DNA from: Bacillota bacterium
GTDB taxonomy: Bacteria > Bacillota > Clostridia > Christensenellales > Aristaeellaceae
NCBI GenBank assembly: GCA_023404715.1
Contig: JAEYAR010000111.1
Coordinates: forward strand, 1-16,366
Length of the DNA stretch: 16,366 bases
Reading direction: 5' to 3'
Shown: positions 1 to 7,490 of the stretch, piece by piece
Layout of the letters: the number at the start of each line of letters is the position of its first letter
How positions within the stretch are numbered: the stretch's first letter is position 1
Translations under genes and position numbers: made by a program
The notes under the pieces: model-generated
The model's input: only the letters and a program-made list of their open reading frames with translations
Told to the model about the DNA's origin: nothing
Databases searched by the model: none

Positions 1-1
1 C

Positions 2-973
2 TACTATAGCACCTACGACGGAACCGCCGTGGCGGCTAACTACATCTCTGAAACCATGGTGCTCTTCTATGACAAGGACTATACCGAGTCCTGCGGCGTG
101 AGCGTGCCTACCCGTATCGAAGACGCCTGGACCTGGGAGGAGTTCATCGACGCCTGCATCAAGCTGACCAAGGACGTCAACGGCAAGCATCCCGGTGAAG
201 AAGGCTTTGATCCTGCCAACATCGACGTGTACGGCGTTGCCGATATGGACGCGGACATCTTGGCCCACTCCAACGGCGGCGGCTACTTCAGCTACGACGG
301 CAAGGGGATCTGGATGGACAAGCCCGAGACCATTGAGGCGGTGCAGGCTGTTGCCGACCTGATGAACGTCTACCATGTGGCTCCCACACCCACCAGCCGC
401 AACGCCATCGGCGGCGGCAACTACCCCCTGATGACCGGCAAGGTTGCCATGCACGCTGGCGGTCAGTTCTGCATGCTGTGGTATGCCGACTACATTAAGA
501 GCGGCGAAATCAACCTCGGCACCGGCGTACTGCCCAAGTTCGACGAAGAAGGCGCCGTTTCCAACCGAGTTTGGGGCAACCCCATCTGCGTGTTCGAATC
601 ATCCGAGCACAAGGAAGAAGCCAAGGCGCTGGCCAAGTTCTTCTATGACAACAAGAACCTGATCGACTGCATCAACATGGGCCTGTGGATGCCTACCGAA
701 GAGAGCTTCTACTCTGATGAAGCCGCCCTGAAGAGCTGGATCGAGGATTCCGGCATCCGCAGCGAAGAGTTCTACGGCGTCGTGGAAATGGCGCAGAACG
801 GTTACACCGCTGTTGAAAACGTAATCTCCAACAGCGTTGAATTGAGCAGCCTGTACAATGGTCCTCTGGATCAGGTTTGGCTGGGCGAAAAGACCGCTGA
901 GGAGGTCATCGTCAACGAGATCATGCCGCTCATCAAGCCCGTGTTTGAAGAGTACTGGGCCGAGCGCCAGTAA
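2..973 (+). CDS. Sugar ABC transporter substrate-binding protein (C-terminal part, 5' end outside window)
   Basis: The reading frame is open from the first base and the gene begins upstream of the window; an internal GTG at 29 is not a credible start because the frame continues before it. About 323 residues are visible, against roughly 430-450 for a full family-1 extracellular solute-binding protein. Visible family traits are the segment ETMVLFYDKDYTE (the usual 'vlfYNkdlf' strand near the hinge), the stretch WTWEEFIDACIKLT that normally follows it, the later GGQFCMLWYADYI block, and the LPKFDEEG and EAKALAKFF segments of the C-terminal lobe. Such proteins are secreted lipoproteins that deliver oligosaccharides or monosaccharides to a two-permease ABC importer; the signal peptide and permeases would lie to the left. 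The sugar epimerase-like gene downstream supports a carbohydrate role. The specific sugar cannot be told. Confidence 0.88.
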   Translation, partial: YYSTYDGTAVAANYISETMVLFYDKDYTESCGVSVPTRIEDAWTWEEFIDACIKLTKDVNGKHPGEEGFDPANIDVYGVADMDADILAHSNGGGYFSYDGKGIWMDKPETIEAVQAVADLMNVYHVAPTPTSRNAIGGGNYPLMTGKVAMHAGGQFCMLWYADYIKSGEINLGTGVLPKFDEEGAVSNRVWGNPICVFESSEHKEEAKALAKFFYDNKNLIDCINMGLWMPTEESFYSDEAALKSWIEDSGIRSEEFYGVVEMAQNGYTAVENVISNSVELSSLYNGPLDQVWLGEKTAEEVIVNEIMPLIKPVFEEYWAERQ

Positions 974-1007
974 AAATAGCGGATAGTGGGTAAACACACA
1001 CCGTCAT

Positions 1008-1039
1008 GGGGTGCGCCGTCATGGCGCATCCCTCTTTAC
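1008..1039 (+). terminator. Hairpin with T-rich tail between binding-protein and isomerase genes
   Basis: A 10-bp stem with one G-U pair forms from GGGGTGCGCC (1008-1017) and GGCGCATCCC (1023-1032), with a 5-base loop and then TCTTTACTTT. It lies 34 bases after the binding-protein stop and ends about 26 bases before the isomerase start. It could be a partial terminator or mRNA-stabilising hairpin that keeps binding-protein transcript more abundant than the downstream gene. The short T tail makes full termination uncertain. Confidence 0.55.
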
Positions 1040-1058
1040 TTTGCGAGGAGGAAACCCA

Positions 1059-2006
1059 ATGACCCTGCAGAATTATCAAAAAAAAGACGCCGCGATCCGC
1101 GCAGCGTTTGAACAGCTCAAAAAGGAGCATCCTGAACAGCTCAAAAACCGTCTGAAGTTCTCCTGGAGTAACTGGGGCTTTGGCCTGGAGCGCTTTGAAA
1201 CCTCCTGCGAGCGTCTGGAACGCGCAGGAATCCGCTACATCGAGCTTCATGGCAACCACTACGGCGCCGACCTCGGCTACAAGCCGAAGGAAATCTGCAA
1301 GATCCTAGCGGCGCACGGCATCACCTGCGGCGGCGTATGCGGCATGTTCAGCGCCGATAACGACCTGGCTTCCAACCGCCACATCCAGCGTCAGGCCGCC
1401 ATCGACTACATCCGGCGCGAGGCCGCCTTCACCGCCGAGGTGGGCGGCAAATACATGCTGGTGTGCCCCGCTGCCGTGGGACGTGCCGACAAGTACGATG
1501 ACAGCGAAATAGACCGCAGCCTGGACAGCCTTTCCCGCGTAGCCGACGTGTTCGTACAGCATGGCGTGTTAGCAGCCGTCGAGCCCATCCGTGCAGCGGA
1601 GACCACCATCGTACACACCTTTGCCCAGGCTAAGGATTACATCGGCCGCCTGAATCATCCCGGCGTTCAGCACATCAACGGCGACGTATACCACATGCTG
1701 GTAGGGGAGAGCCATATCGCACAGGCCCTGTGGGAGGCCGGCGATATGCTTACCAACCTGCATATGGCCGATACAAACCGCTGCGCGCTGGGCGACGGCG
1801 CGCTGGATATCGACAGCATCATTATGGCGCTGTACTTGATAGGCTATAACAATAAAGAGCGCTGCTTTGTCACCCCTGAGCCGCTCGGTCCCGGAGGCGA
1901 CCCCTATCCCGCCCAGAATGCCAAGAGTGATCCAGCCATTCTCGACAAGCTGGTGTTTGACAGCGTGAACTACTTTAGAGCCCGCGAGGAGGAACTTCTG
2001 GGCTGA
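1059..2006 (+). CDS. Sugar phosphate isomerase/epimerase (xylose-isomerase-like TIM barrel)
   Basis: This 315-residue protein belongs to the AP-endonuclease-2/xylose-isomerase-like TIM-barrel superfamily and most resembles ketose 3-epimerases (tagatose/psicose 3-epimerase group). Candidate metal ligands fall in the expected order: E175 (AVEPIR), D209 (INGDVYHM), H235 (NLHMADTNR) and E274 (VTPEPLG). The segment LHMADTNRCALGDGALD matches the typical 'LH..d.nR..pG.G.iD' substrate/metal loop. The start chosen is the ATG at 1059, preceded by GAGGAGGAAA at about 6 bases; an upstream in-frame GTG at 1011 lies inside the hairpin and has no ribosome site. Its position behind a sugar-binding protein gene suggests that it converts an imported sugar or a derivative. 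The likely reaction is epimerisation at C3 or a related isomerisation, but the substrate is unknown. Confidence 0.85.
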   Translation: MTLQNYQKKDAAIRAAFEQLKKEHPEQLKNRLKFSWSNWGFGLERFETSCERLERAGIRYIELHGNHYGADLGYKPKEICKILAAHGITCGGVCGMFSADNDLASNRHIQRQAAIDYIRREAAFTAEVGGKYMLVCPAAVGRADKYDDSEIDRSLDSLSRVADVFVQHGVLAAVEPIRAAETTIVHTFAQAKDYIGRLNHPGVQHINGDVYHMLVGESHIAQALWEAGDMLTNLHMADTNRCALGDGALDIDSIIMALYLIGYNNKERCFVTPEPLGPGGDPYPAQNAKSDPAILDKLVFDSVNYFRAREEELLG

Positions 2007-2010
2007 TGAA

Positions 2011-2059
2011 CGGAGGTTCGTCCCCATGACGGCCATGGTCAACCCCGGTTTGCTTTTTT
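2011..2059 (+). terminator. Candidate terminator after the isomerase gene
   Basis: An imperfect hairpin pairs GGTT (2015-2018) with AACC (2041-2044) and CCATG (2024-2028) with CATGG (2034-2038), followed by six T at 2054-2059. It lies just after the isomerase stop and reaches into the 3' end of the convergent GGDEF gene. On the minus strand the hairpin has no T run, so it would terminate only the plus-strand operon. The stem is weak and interrupted. Confidence 0.4.
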
Positions 2060-3253
2060 CAGTCGTTTTTGCTCATACATTCGACGGTCGGCCTCATCGA
2101 GCAAATCCGACAAAGCGGAAAAAGACGCGCTGCCGACCACTCCGTAGCTGAGCGATAAAGGATAAGGGCTCGGGCGGACCGCGGTCAATCGACGGAGGTT
2201 CTCGTTGATTTCATACGCCCTGCATGCCGCCGTCTCTTCAGACGCCTCTTGAAACAGAATCAAGAATTCATCGCCGCCATATCGAAACAGAAGGTCCATC
2301 CCCTTGCGACACGAACGGTGGATATACGCCGTCACCGTCAGCAGGTAGCGATCCCCTTCTTCATGGCCGAACCGGTCGTTGACGTATTTAAGGCCGTCTA
2401 AATCGAGAAAGCAAATCGTAAAGCGTTTACGCTCGCTCATCATGGCCTTTAACGTCTCCTCGGCATATTGCCGGTTGTACAGCCCGGTCAACGGATCGAG
2501 GGCGGCCTGCTCCCTAAGCCGTTCCTCCTCTCGACGTCGTTCCTCAAGTTCCAATTGTACGCGCCTGTTTTTTTCCCTGTAATCCTCCAGCTCGCAGATC
2601 CGTACGGTGTAACGGACCGCGATATAAAAGCCGATCGCAGTAAACAGGCAGGATTTGATGCTCCACAGCTTCAGGAGCAGATCGTTAAGCGGCGTCGAGT
2701 ACAGCAGCAGGTTGAGAGACAGATAGAAAAACAGCCAGGTCATGATTTCTAGCAGAAAATGCTGATGCCGCGGATGGCTAAGGAGGAAACGGAGGCGCGA
2801 TAGCAGGACAGGGCGGCCCGAGTACTGTATGACTAGACCGGCGAGTAAAAACCCCATGCATACGGGAATCTCTTTGATATTGGCGGCGCTTGAAACTTGA
2901 TTATCAAAGGCTTGGAGAGGCTGACGCATCGCGATGGCGGCGACGCTTCGACAAAAGATATTGATGGCAAGCCCATATAATATGCCCACGAGCGCACAAA
3001 ACAGCGCGGAGCGCCCGTTTCCTCCATGATAAAAAAGCGTTTCGAAGAAGAGTAGGATGAAAAAAAGGGACCAATTTACGATTAAGGAAAACTCCAACAC
3101 GGAACATAAACAAAAAAACGCAAAATTAACTGCAAAGCTGAGTAAGATCAACCCGATGCGGCGCTGCCGCATGGATACGAGCTTTTGCGTGATGTCAAAA
3201 TAATGCCAATGATAATAAAAGTATGTAATTGAAGAAAGGATTAGCCATGACAT
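2039..3253 (-). CDS. Membrane-bound diguanylate cyclase (GGDEF domain), first of two
   Basis: A 404-residue protein that probably makes cyclic-di-GMP from two GTP at the membrane. The first ~215 residues are hydrophobic with about six or seven membrane segments (for example 33-55, 58-73, 83-103, 128-143, 167-187, 197-217). A charged, probably coiled-coil linker follows (about 219-251), then a GGDEF domain from DPLTGLYNR (253-261) to the end. The catalytic motif GGDEF (326-330) and FLDLDGLK (282-289) are intact. The allosteric inhibitory site is altered: KGMD (317-320) stands where RxxD is expected, so product inhibition may be weak. The start is the ATG at 3253, preceded by GGAGGCGGGAGAA; the open frame runs further upstream but overlaps the neighbouring gene. 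It is the last gene of the minus-strand operon, 22 bases after the second cyclase gene. The membrane sensor domain matches no family I can name. Confidence 0.88.
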   Translation of the reverse strand: MSWLILSSITYFYYHWHYFDITQKLVSMRQRRIGLILLSFAVNFAFFCLCSVLEFSLIVNWSLFFILLFFETLFYHGGNGRSALFCALVGILYGLAINIFCRSVAAIAMRQPLQAFDNQVSSAANIKEIPVCMGFLLAGLVIQYSGRPVLLSRLRFLLSHPRHQHFLLEIMTWLFFYLSLNLLLYSTPLNDLLLKLWSIKSCLFTAIGFYIAVRYTVRICELEDYREKNRRVQLELEERRREEERLREQAALDPLTGLYNRQYAEETLKAMMSERKRFTICFLDLDGLKYVNDRFGHEEGDRYLLTVTAYIHRSCRKGMDLLFRYGGDEFLILFQEASEETAACRAYEINENLRRLTAVRPSPYPLSLSYGVVGSASFSALSDLLDEADRRMYEQKRLKKANRG

Positions 3254-3275
3254 TTCTCCCGCCTCCTTCCTCTTA

Positions 3276-4478
3276 TTACGCACGCGTCTTTTTATCCTGG
3301 TACATCGCACGATCCGCGCGCCGGAGCAAATCCTCCACCCGCTCGTTTGCATTTTCCGAAGCAGAGGATACGCCGAAGCTAAAGGAGAAGGGCGGGTCGT
3401 ATTGCGAGGACAATTGTTCGCGGATTGCCTCCATCCGTTTGAACGCCATATCCTGAGGACAATCGGGCAGCAATACGGCAAATTCATCCCCGCCCACCCG
3501 GGCGAAAATATCCGTCTTCCGCAGGCGTGCGCCAAATGCCTCGGCAAAGCCTACGAGATATTGATCACCGGCGTAGTGCCCGTCCTTGTCGTTGATCAGC
3601 TTGAGGTGGTCAAGGTCTATGAAGGCAAGGGATAACGGCCGTTTGGCCTGAAGCAGCGCGGACGCCTGCTCCATTATGTAGCGCCTCGAGAAGACGCCGG
3701 TCAAGGGATCATACTTGCCTTTGGTTCGCCACCTCGCAGCGCTTTGATTGCGCGCCTGCAACTCTTTTATCAGGCGTACATGTTCCTCCTCCAGATAGCG
3801 TACCCTTAAAAGAGTGTAGAGATGGCGCAGAAAGCGAATCAAATAAAACTCCAGCAATACCGTGCTCCCGACCAGGAAGAGCGGGAGCAGCGCCCAGTTG
3901 ATTTGGGAGATACACAGCACGCTGTCCACCAGCAGGTAAATATTGCAGAATCGTAGGAAGGCCAAGATAGGCTTTCCTTCCTCGCTTTCCGACTGGGTGC
4001 GCAGCACGCTGACGATCATCTTCCAGCGCGGAAGCCGCCAGGCGACGAAATCATTGACAGACAGGACGAGCGCTATCGCAGCGATTCGCCAAGAGGGCTG
4101 CGCCAGAAGCCTGTACATCGGCGTTTGCGTCGCCAAAGAGACCGTGCCGATAAAGACCATGTGTAGCGCCATGGTCATGATATGGGGGAGCTGGGCGATG
4201 AAGTGATTTGTCGAAGGGCCGCTTCTCTTTCGCGTCAGGTAAGCCCGCTTGATCAGATAGGCGCTCAGGTATACCGCCGGAAGCGGGATATCGACCATAC
4301 CCCAGGCTGTAAACAAAAGAAGGGTGGGCAAGGAAATTCGAAGCCAATTCGCCGGCGCATCCGCCTGCGCGCGCCCCAATACGCTCAGTGCGCGCCTTGC
4401 CAGCAAGCCGTAGGGCAGGGATAAAAAGAACGGGATGAGCAGGCCCCAGCCCATGTAGACGCAAGACAACAGGTCCAC
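3276..4478 (-). CDS. Membrane-bound diguanylate cyclase (GGDEF domain), second of two
   Basis: A 400-residue protein with about six membrane segments in residues 1-220 (for example 8-27, 48-75, 97-116, 131-147, 178-191, 195-217), a short helical linker with RYLEEEHVRLIKELQ, and a C-terminal GGDEF domain from about 256. GGDEF is intact at 329-333 and the inhibitory I-site RKTD (320-323) is present. This enzyme should therefore be both active and product-inhibited, unlike its neighbour. FIDLDHLKLIND (286-297) carries the metal-binding aspartates. The start is probably the GTG at 4478, behind AGGAAGG (spacing rather tight); an ATG eight codons later (codon 9) has no visible ribosome site. It lies 42 bases after the EAL gene and 22 bases before the next cyclase, so co-translation in one operon is likely. 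It is a divergent paralogue of its neighbour rather than a recent copy. Confidence 0.87.
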   Translation of the reverse strand: MDLLSCVYMGWGLLIPFFLSLPYGLLARRALSVLGRAQADAPANWLRISLPTLLLFTAWGMVDIPLPAVYLSAYLIKRAYLTRKRSGPSTNHFIAQLPHIMTMALHMVFIGTVSLATQTPMYRLLAQPSWRIAAIALVLSVNDFVAWRLPRWKMIVSVLRTQSESEEGKPILAFLRFCNIYLLVDSVLCISQINWALLPLFLVGSTVLLEFYLIRFLRHLYTLLRVRYLEEEHVRLIKELQARNQSAARWRTKGKYDPLTGVFSRRYIMEQASALLQAKRPLSLAFIDLDHLKLINDKDGHYAGDQYLVGFAEAFGARLRKTDIFARVGGDEFAVLLPDCPQDMAFKRMEAIREQLSSQYDPPFSFSFGVSSASENANERVEDLLRRADRAMYQDKKTRA

Positions 4479-4520
4479 CCCTTCCTTTTTTTCTATCGTA
4501 TGACAGGCGGCATCTTCCGG

Positions 4521-7406
4521 TCATACGGCCTGCTCAGCCGACAGTAGTTTTTCAAACGCGCCGGCCTGCATGGGGCGGTAAAAGTAAAAACCCTGTGCGA
4601 CGCGACAGCCGATGTCCGTAAGCACCTGCGCCTGCGCCTGCGTTTCCACGCCCTCGCAAACGACAGCCATCCCCAGCATTCCAACCATATGCACCAGGTG
4701 CTCGATCACGATTCGCTCCCGCTCCCCCTGCAGCCCGGCGCAGACAAAGCTGCGGTCCAGCTTGAGGACGTCAGCCCGCAGCCGTTGGAGCTGGCCGAGG
4801 GAAGAATACCCGGAGCCGAAGTCGTCTATCGCGATCTGGAAGCCCCGTCTCTTCAGTTCTACGAGCACGGGCGCGACGCTTTCCGGTACGCTGGCAATCG
4901 TGCTCTCGGTGATCTCTATCTCCAGCAAGCGGTGAGGAATCCGATGGCGATCGGCGATTTTGGCGATCTGTTCCACAAAACCCGCAGACCCGAAATGCAG
5001 CTGTGAAAAATTGCATGAAACCGTACTGGCCGGAAGACCGCGATCCAGCCATTGGCGTAGGGTGGAACAGACCTGCTCGAACAAATAGAGGTCTACGCGG
5101 ACGATTTCGCCCTTTCTCTCCAAAAAGGGGACGAAGGCCCCGGGCAGCAGCATGCCGTATTCAGGGTGGTTCCAACGCACCAGGGCTTCGCTGCCGACGA
5201 TTTTTCCCGTGCGCATGTCGACCTTGGGCTGATAATAGGCCTCGAATTCCCGATTCTCCAGCGCGGTAGGAAGCCGCCCTTCCAATTCCTGTTCGAGCAG
5301 CGCCCTTTGCCGCATCTTCTCGTCATAGAGGACAATGCTGCCTCCGGGCACGGCTTTGGCGCTGCGTATCGCATAATTGGCAAGGTCGAGCATGCGCTTT
5401 ATATCGTGTTTTTCCCCCGCGCCTGCCGGGTAGACGCCAAAGGAGAGGCCGATTTCATAGGAGATTACCCCCCTTTCTCCGCGCCAGCAATTCAGCTTTT
5501 CGCGGATCTGCTCCAAGCGTTCGGACAGCGCGTTCCATTGCCCGCAATCGGCCAGCATGACGAAGTTGTCGGCTGAAAGCCTGGCGCAACACTCATGCTC
5601 CCCAATGGATTGCTGCAAAAGCCCTCCCAATGCGCGCAGGACCTCGTCGCCCTCTTCAAAGCCGAATGTGTCGTTAATGAGCTTAAAGCGGTCGATATCG
5701 CAGTAGAGGACGGCATAATGCGCCACCGCGCCTGTCGAAAGCAGCTCCATAGACCTTTCATAAAAGCGGTTCAGGTTATCTAGCCCGGTCAGGTCATCTC
5801 GATAGAGCAGATTGCGGATCTGTCGGTTGCTGCGGGATTTGTTGAATAAGTTGATGCACAGGAGCAAGATTACGCTGCCGAGCACCGCGGTCACCAGCCC
5901 GATATGCTGGCGCACAAAAGCGCCCACGCGTATCGGGCGGGTGGAAATCATGCTGTTTTTCAGCAGCAGGTCATCGATCTGTTCGGCGGCCATATACTGT
6001 ATGTGCTTGTCCAGGATCGAAAACAACCGGGGATCGGCGGACTTGGAGACGCCGATGCATAGATCGCTCGGGTACCGGGTCAGGGGCGTAGCGCTCAGCT
6101 TATCGTACTTCGGTTCGCCGAGCAAGTAGTTGGCAACCTGCGTGTTGGTATAGGCGGCCTGGGCTTTTCCCTCCAGGACCGCGTCAAAGCACTCCACAAC
6201 GGAATCAAAATAGAGGATTTCTTTGTCTGGGTTGTTGCGCGCGATCTGCTCGGAGAGCTGATATCCGTCGAGAAGCGCCAGCGTCTTTACCTCCGCCTGC
6301 TGCCCACGGGCGACCCACACGCTGGGGGAATGCATATAGCGCAGGGTGGTATTCATATGGTTGCGCTCATCCCAGAGGTAATCCCCGTCAACGGCGCAAA
6401 TGGCGTCGATTTCGCCCCGCCTCATGGCTTCCAGCGCTTTGCGTGCGGGGCTCGCGACATATTGAAAAGTCAATCCGCTGTGCTCCGCAATCAGGGCGAA
6501 GATATCCGCCGAAACGCCGCAGAAATCGCCCTTGGCATTTTGATAGCTTAAAGGGGTCAGGGTTGGATCATAGGCTACGCGTATCGGTCCGGCCGACTGG
6601 ATGTACGCCAGCTCCTCTTTCGTCATGACAGGGGCCTGATTGACGCTTGGGGAGAGATACTTGTCGTAAAGATCCATGAGGTAGCCGGGGTTGCGCAGCA
6701 AGATGTCGTTGAACGCCCGGTTGAGCTTAGAGAGGATATCGGGACGCTGCTTTGAGACGGCGATGTAGAGCGGAGTGGGGGCGAACTGGGCCACGCTGCG
6801 AAAAATGCTGCCGCGGCCCAGATGCGTGATGGCGACGCCGTCGAGCGTGCCGTCCTCCAGCGCATCGAGCAGCGCCTGCGTCTCGTCGTATTCGACGACG
6901 GTGAGCTCGACGCCGTGCTCCTGGCAATACCGCTTGAAGTTTTCGCCGTCCTCACCGCCTCGGATGATGCCTACCCGCATCCCCGCAAACGCCTGGTAAT
7001 CCTCGTAATCATAGCGGGTGTCGTCCATCCTGACATTGAGCGTGGTATAGATGGTACACATCGGTTGGTCGGTAAACAGCATTTGCTCCATGCGCGCCTG
7101 TGTTCGGTAGACGGCGGGGAGGATGTCGATCTCGCCCGCGATTAAAAGGTTCAGCGCGTTTTGCCAGCTGCGCGCGTCGACCACCTCGTACTGCAGCCCG
7201 CCGAGCTTTGCCGCCTCCTGTAGAAACTCAAAATTGTATCCCACGTATTCCCCTTGCGCATTGTAGTACATGTAGTCCCCATCCTCGTAGTACCCCACGC
7301 GGGCGACGGAGCCCTCTGCGACGCAAGCCCTTAGGGGCAGTATCAAAAGAATGGACAGAACGCAAGCCGCCGCGATGAAGCACAAAGCCCTTGTTCCTTT
7401 CAGCAT
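4521..7406 (-). CDS. Dual PBPb-domain sensor with degenerate GGDEF and EAL phosphodiesterase
   Basis: A 961-residue c-di-GMP signalling protein. In order: a signal peptide (about 1-31), two extracellular solute-binding (SBP_bac_3/PBPb) domains at about 34-250 and 273-485, one membrane helix (about 501-519), a GGDEF-like domain (about 536-700) and an EAL domain (about 715-955). The cyclase motif is degraded to SADNF (611-615) with no I-site, so this part is probably regulatory (GTP binding) only. The EAL domain looks catalytically complete: EAL at 740-742, N799, E831/E834, DDFG from D861, K882, EGVET from E918 and Q938. The protein should hydrolyse c-di-GMP to pGpG in response to a bound amino acid or similar ligand. 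The start is the ATG at 7406 behind AGAGGGAGA; two ATGs further upstream lack ribosome sites. It follows the kinase gene by 84 bases. A cysteine near the end of the signal (LRAC) does not fit a clear lipobox. Confidence 0.9.
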   Translation of the reverse strand: MLKGTRALCFIAAACVLSILLILPLRACVAEGSVARVGYYEDGDYMYYNAQGEYVGYNFEFLQEAAKLGGLQYEVVDARSWQNALNLLIAGEIDILPAVYRTQARMEQMLFTDQPMCTIYTTLNVRMDDTRYDYEDYQAFAGMRVGIIRGGEDGENFKRYCQEHGVELTVVEYDETQALLDALEDGTLDGVAITHLGRGSIFRSVAQFAPTPLYIAVSKQRPDILSKLNRAFNDILLRNPGYLMDLYDKYLSPSVNQAPVMTKEELAYIQSAGPIRVAYDPTLTPLSYQNAKGDFCGVSADIFALIAEHSGLTFQYVASPARKALEAMRRGEIDAICAVDGDYLWDERNHMNTTLRYMHSPSVWVARGQQAEVKTLALLDGYQLSEQIARNNPDKEILYFDSVVECFDAVLEGKAQAAYTNTQVANYLLGEPKYDKLSATPLTRYPSDLCIGVSKSADPRLFSILDKHIQYMAAEQIDDLLLKNSMISTRPIRVGAFVRQHIGLVTAVLGSVILLLCINLFNKSRSNRQIRNLLYRDDLTGLDNLNRFYERSMELLSTGAVAHYAVLYCDIDRFKLINDTFGFEEGDEVLRALGGLLQQSIGEHECCARLSADNFVMLADCGQWNALSERLEQIREKLNCWRGERGVISYEIGLSFGVYPAGAGEKHDIKRMLDLANYAIRSAKAVPGGSIVLYDEKMRQRALLEQELEGRLPTALENREFEAYYQPKVDMRTGKIVGSEALVRWNHPEYGMLLPGAFVPFLERKGEIVRVDLYLFEQVCSTLRQWLDRGLPASTVSCNFSQLHFGSAGFVEQIAKIADRHRIPHRLLEIEITESTIASVPESVAPVLVELKRRGFQIAIDDFGSGYSSLGQLQRLRADVLKLDRSFVCAGLQGERERIVIEHLVHMVGMLGMAVVCEGVETQAQAQVLTDIGCRVAQGFYFYRPMQAGAFEKLLSAEQAV

Positions 7407-7490
7407 GCAATCTCCCTCTTTCATGTGATGTAAAACGGTCCGCATGGGGTAAACCGGAATGGATGGCCGTCTAACGCCGCCCGGACGGAC

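Noticed and set aside
1011..1058. N-terminal extension of the isomerase to a GTG at 1011
   Set aside because: The GTG lies inside a hairpin stem without a ribosome site, whereas the ATG at 1059 has GAGGAGG at good spacing and begins the family-like N-terminus.
3254..3547. 98-codon N-terminal extension of the first GGDEF protein
   Set aside because: It overlaps the coding region of the neighbouring GGDEF domain in another frame, while the ATG at 3253 has GGAGGCGGGAGAA in front.
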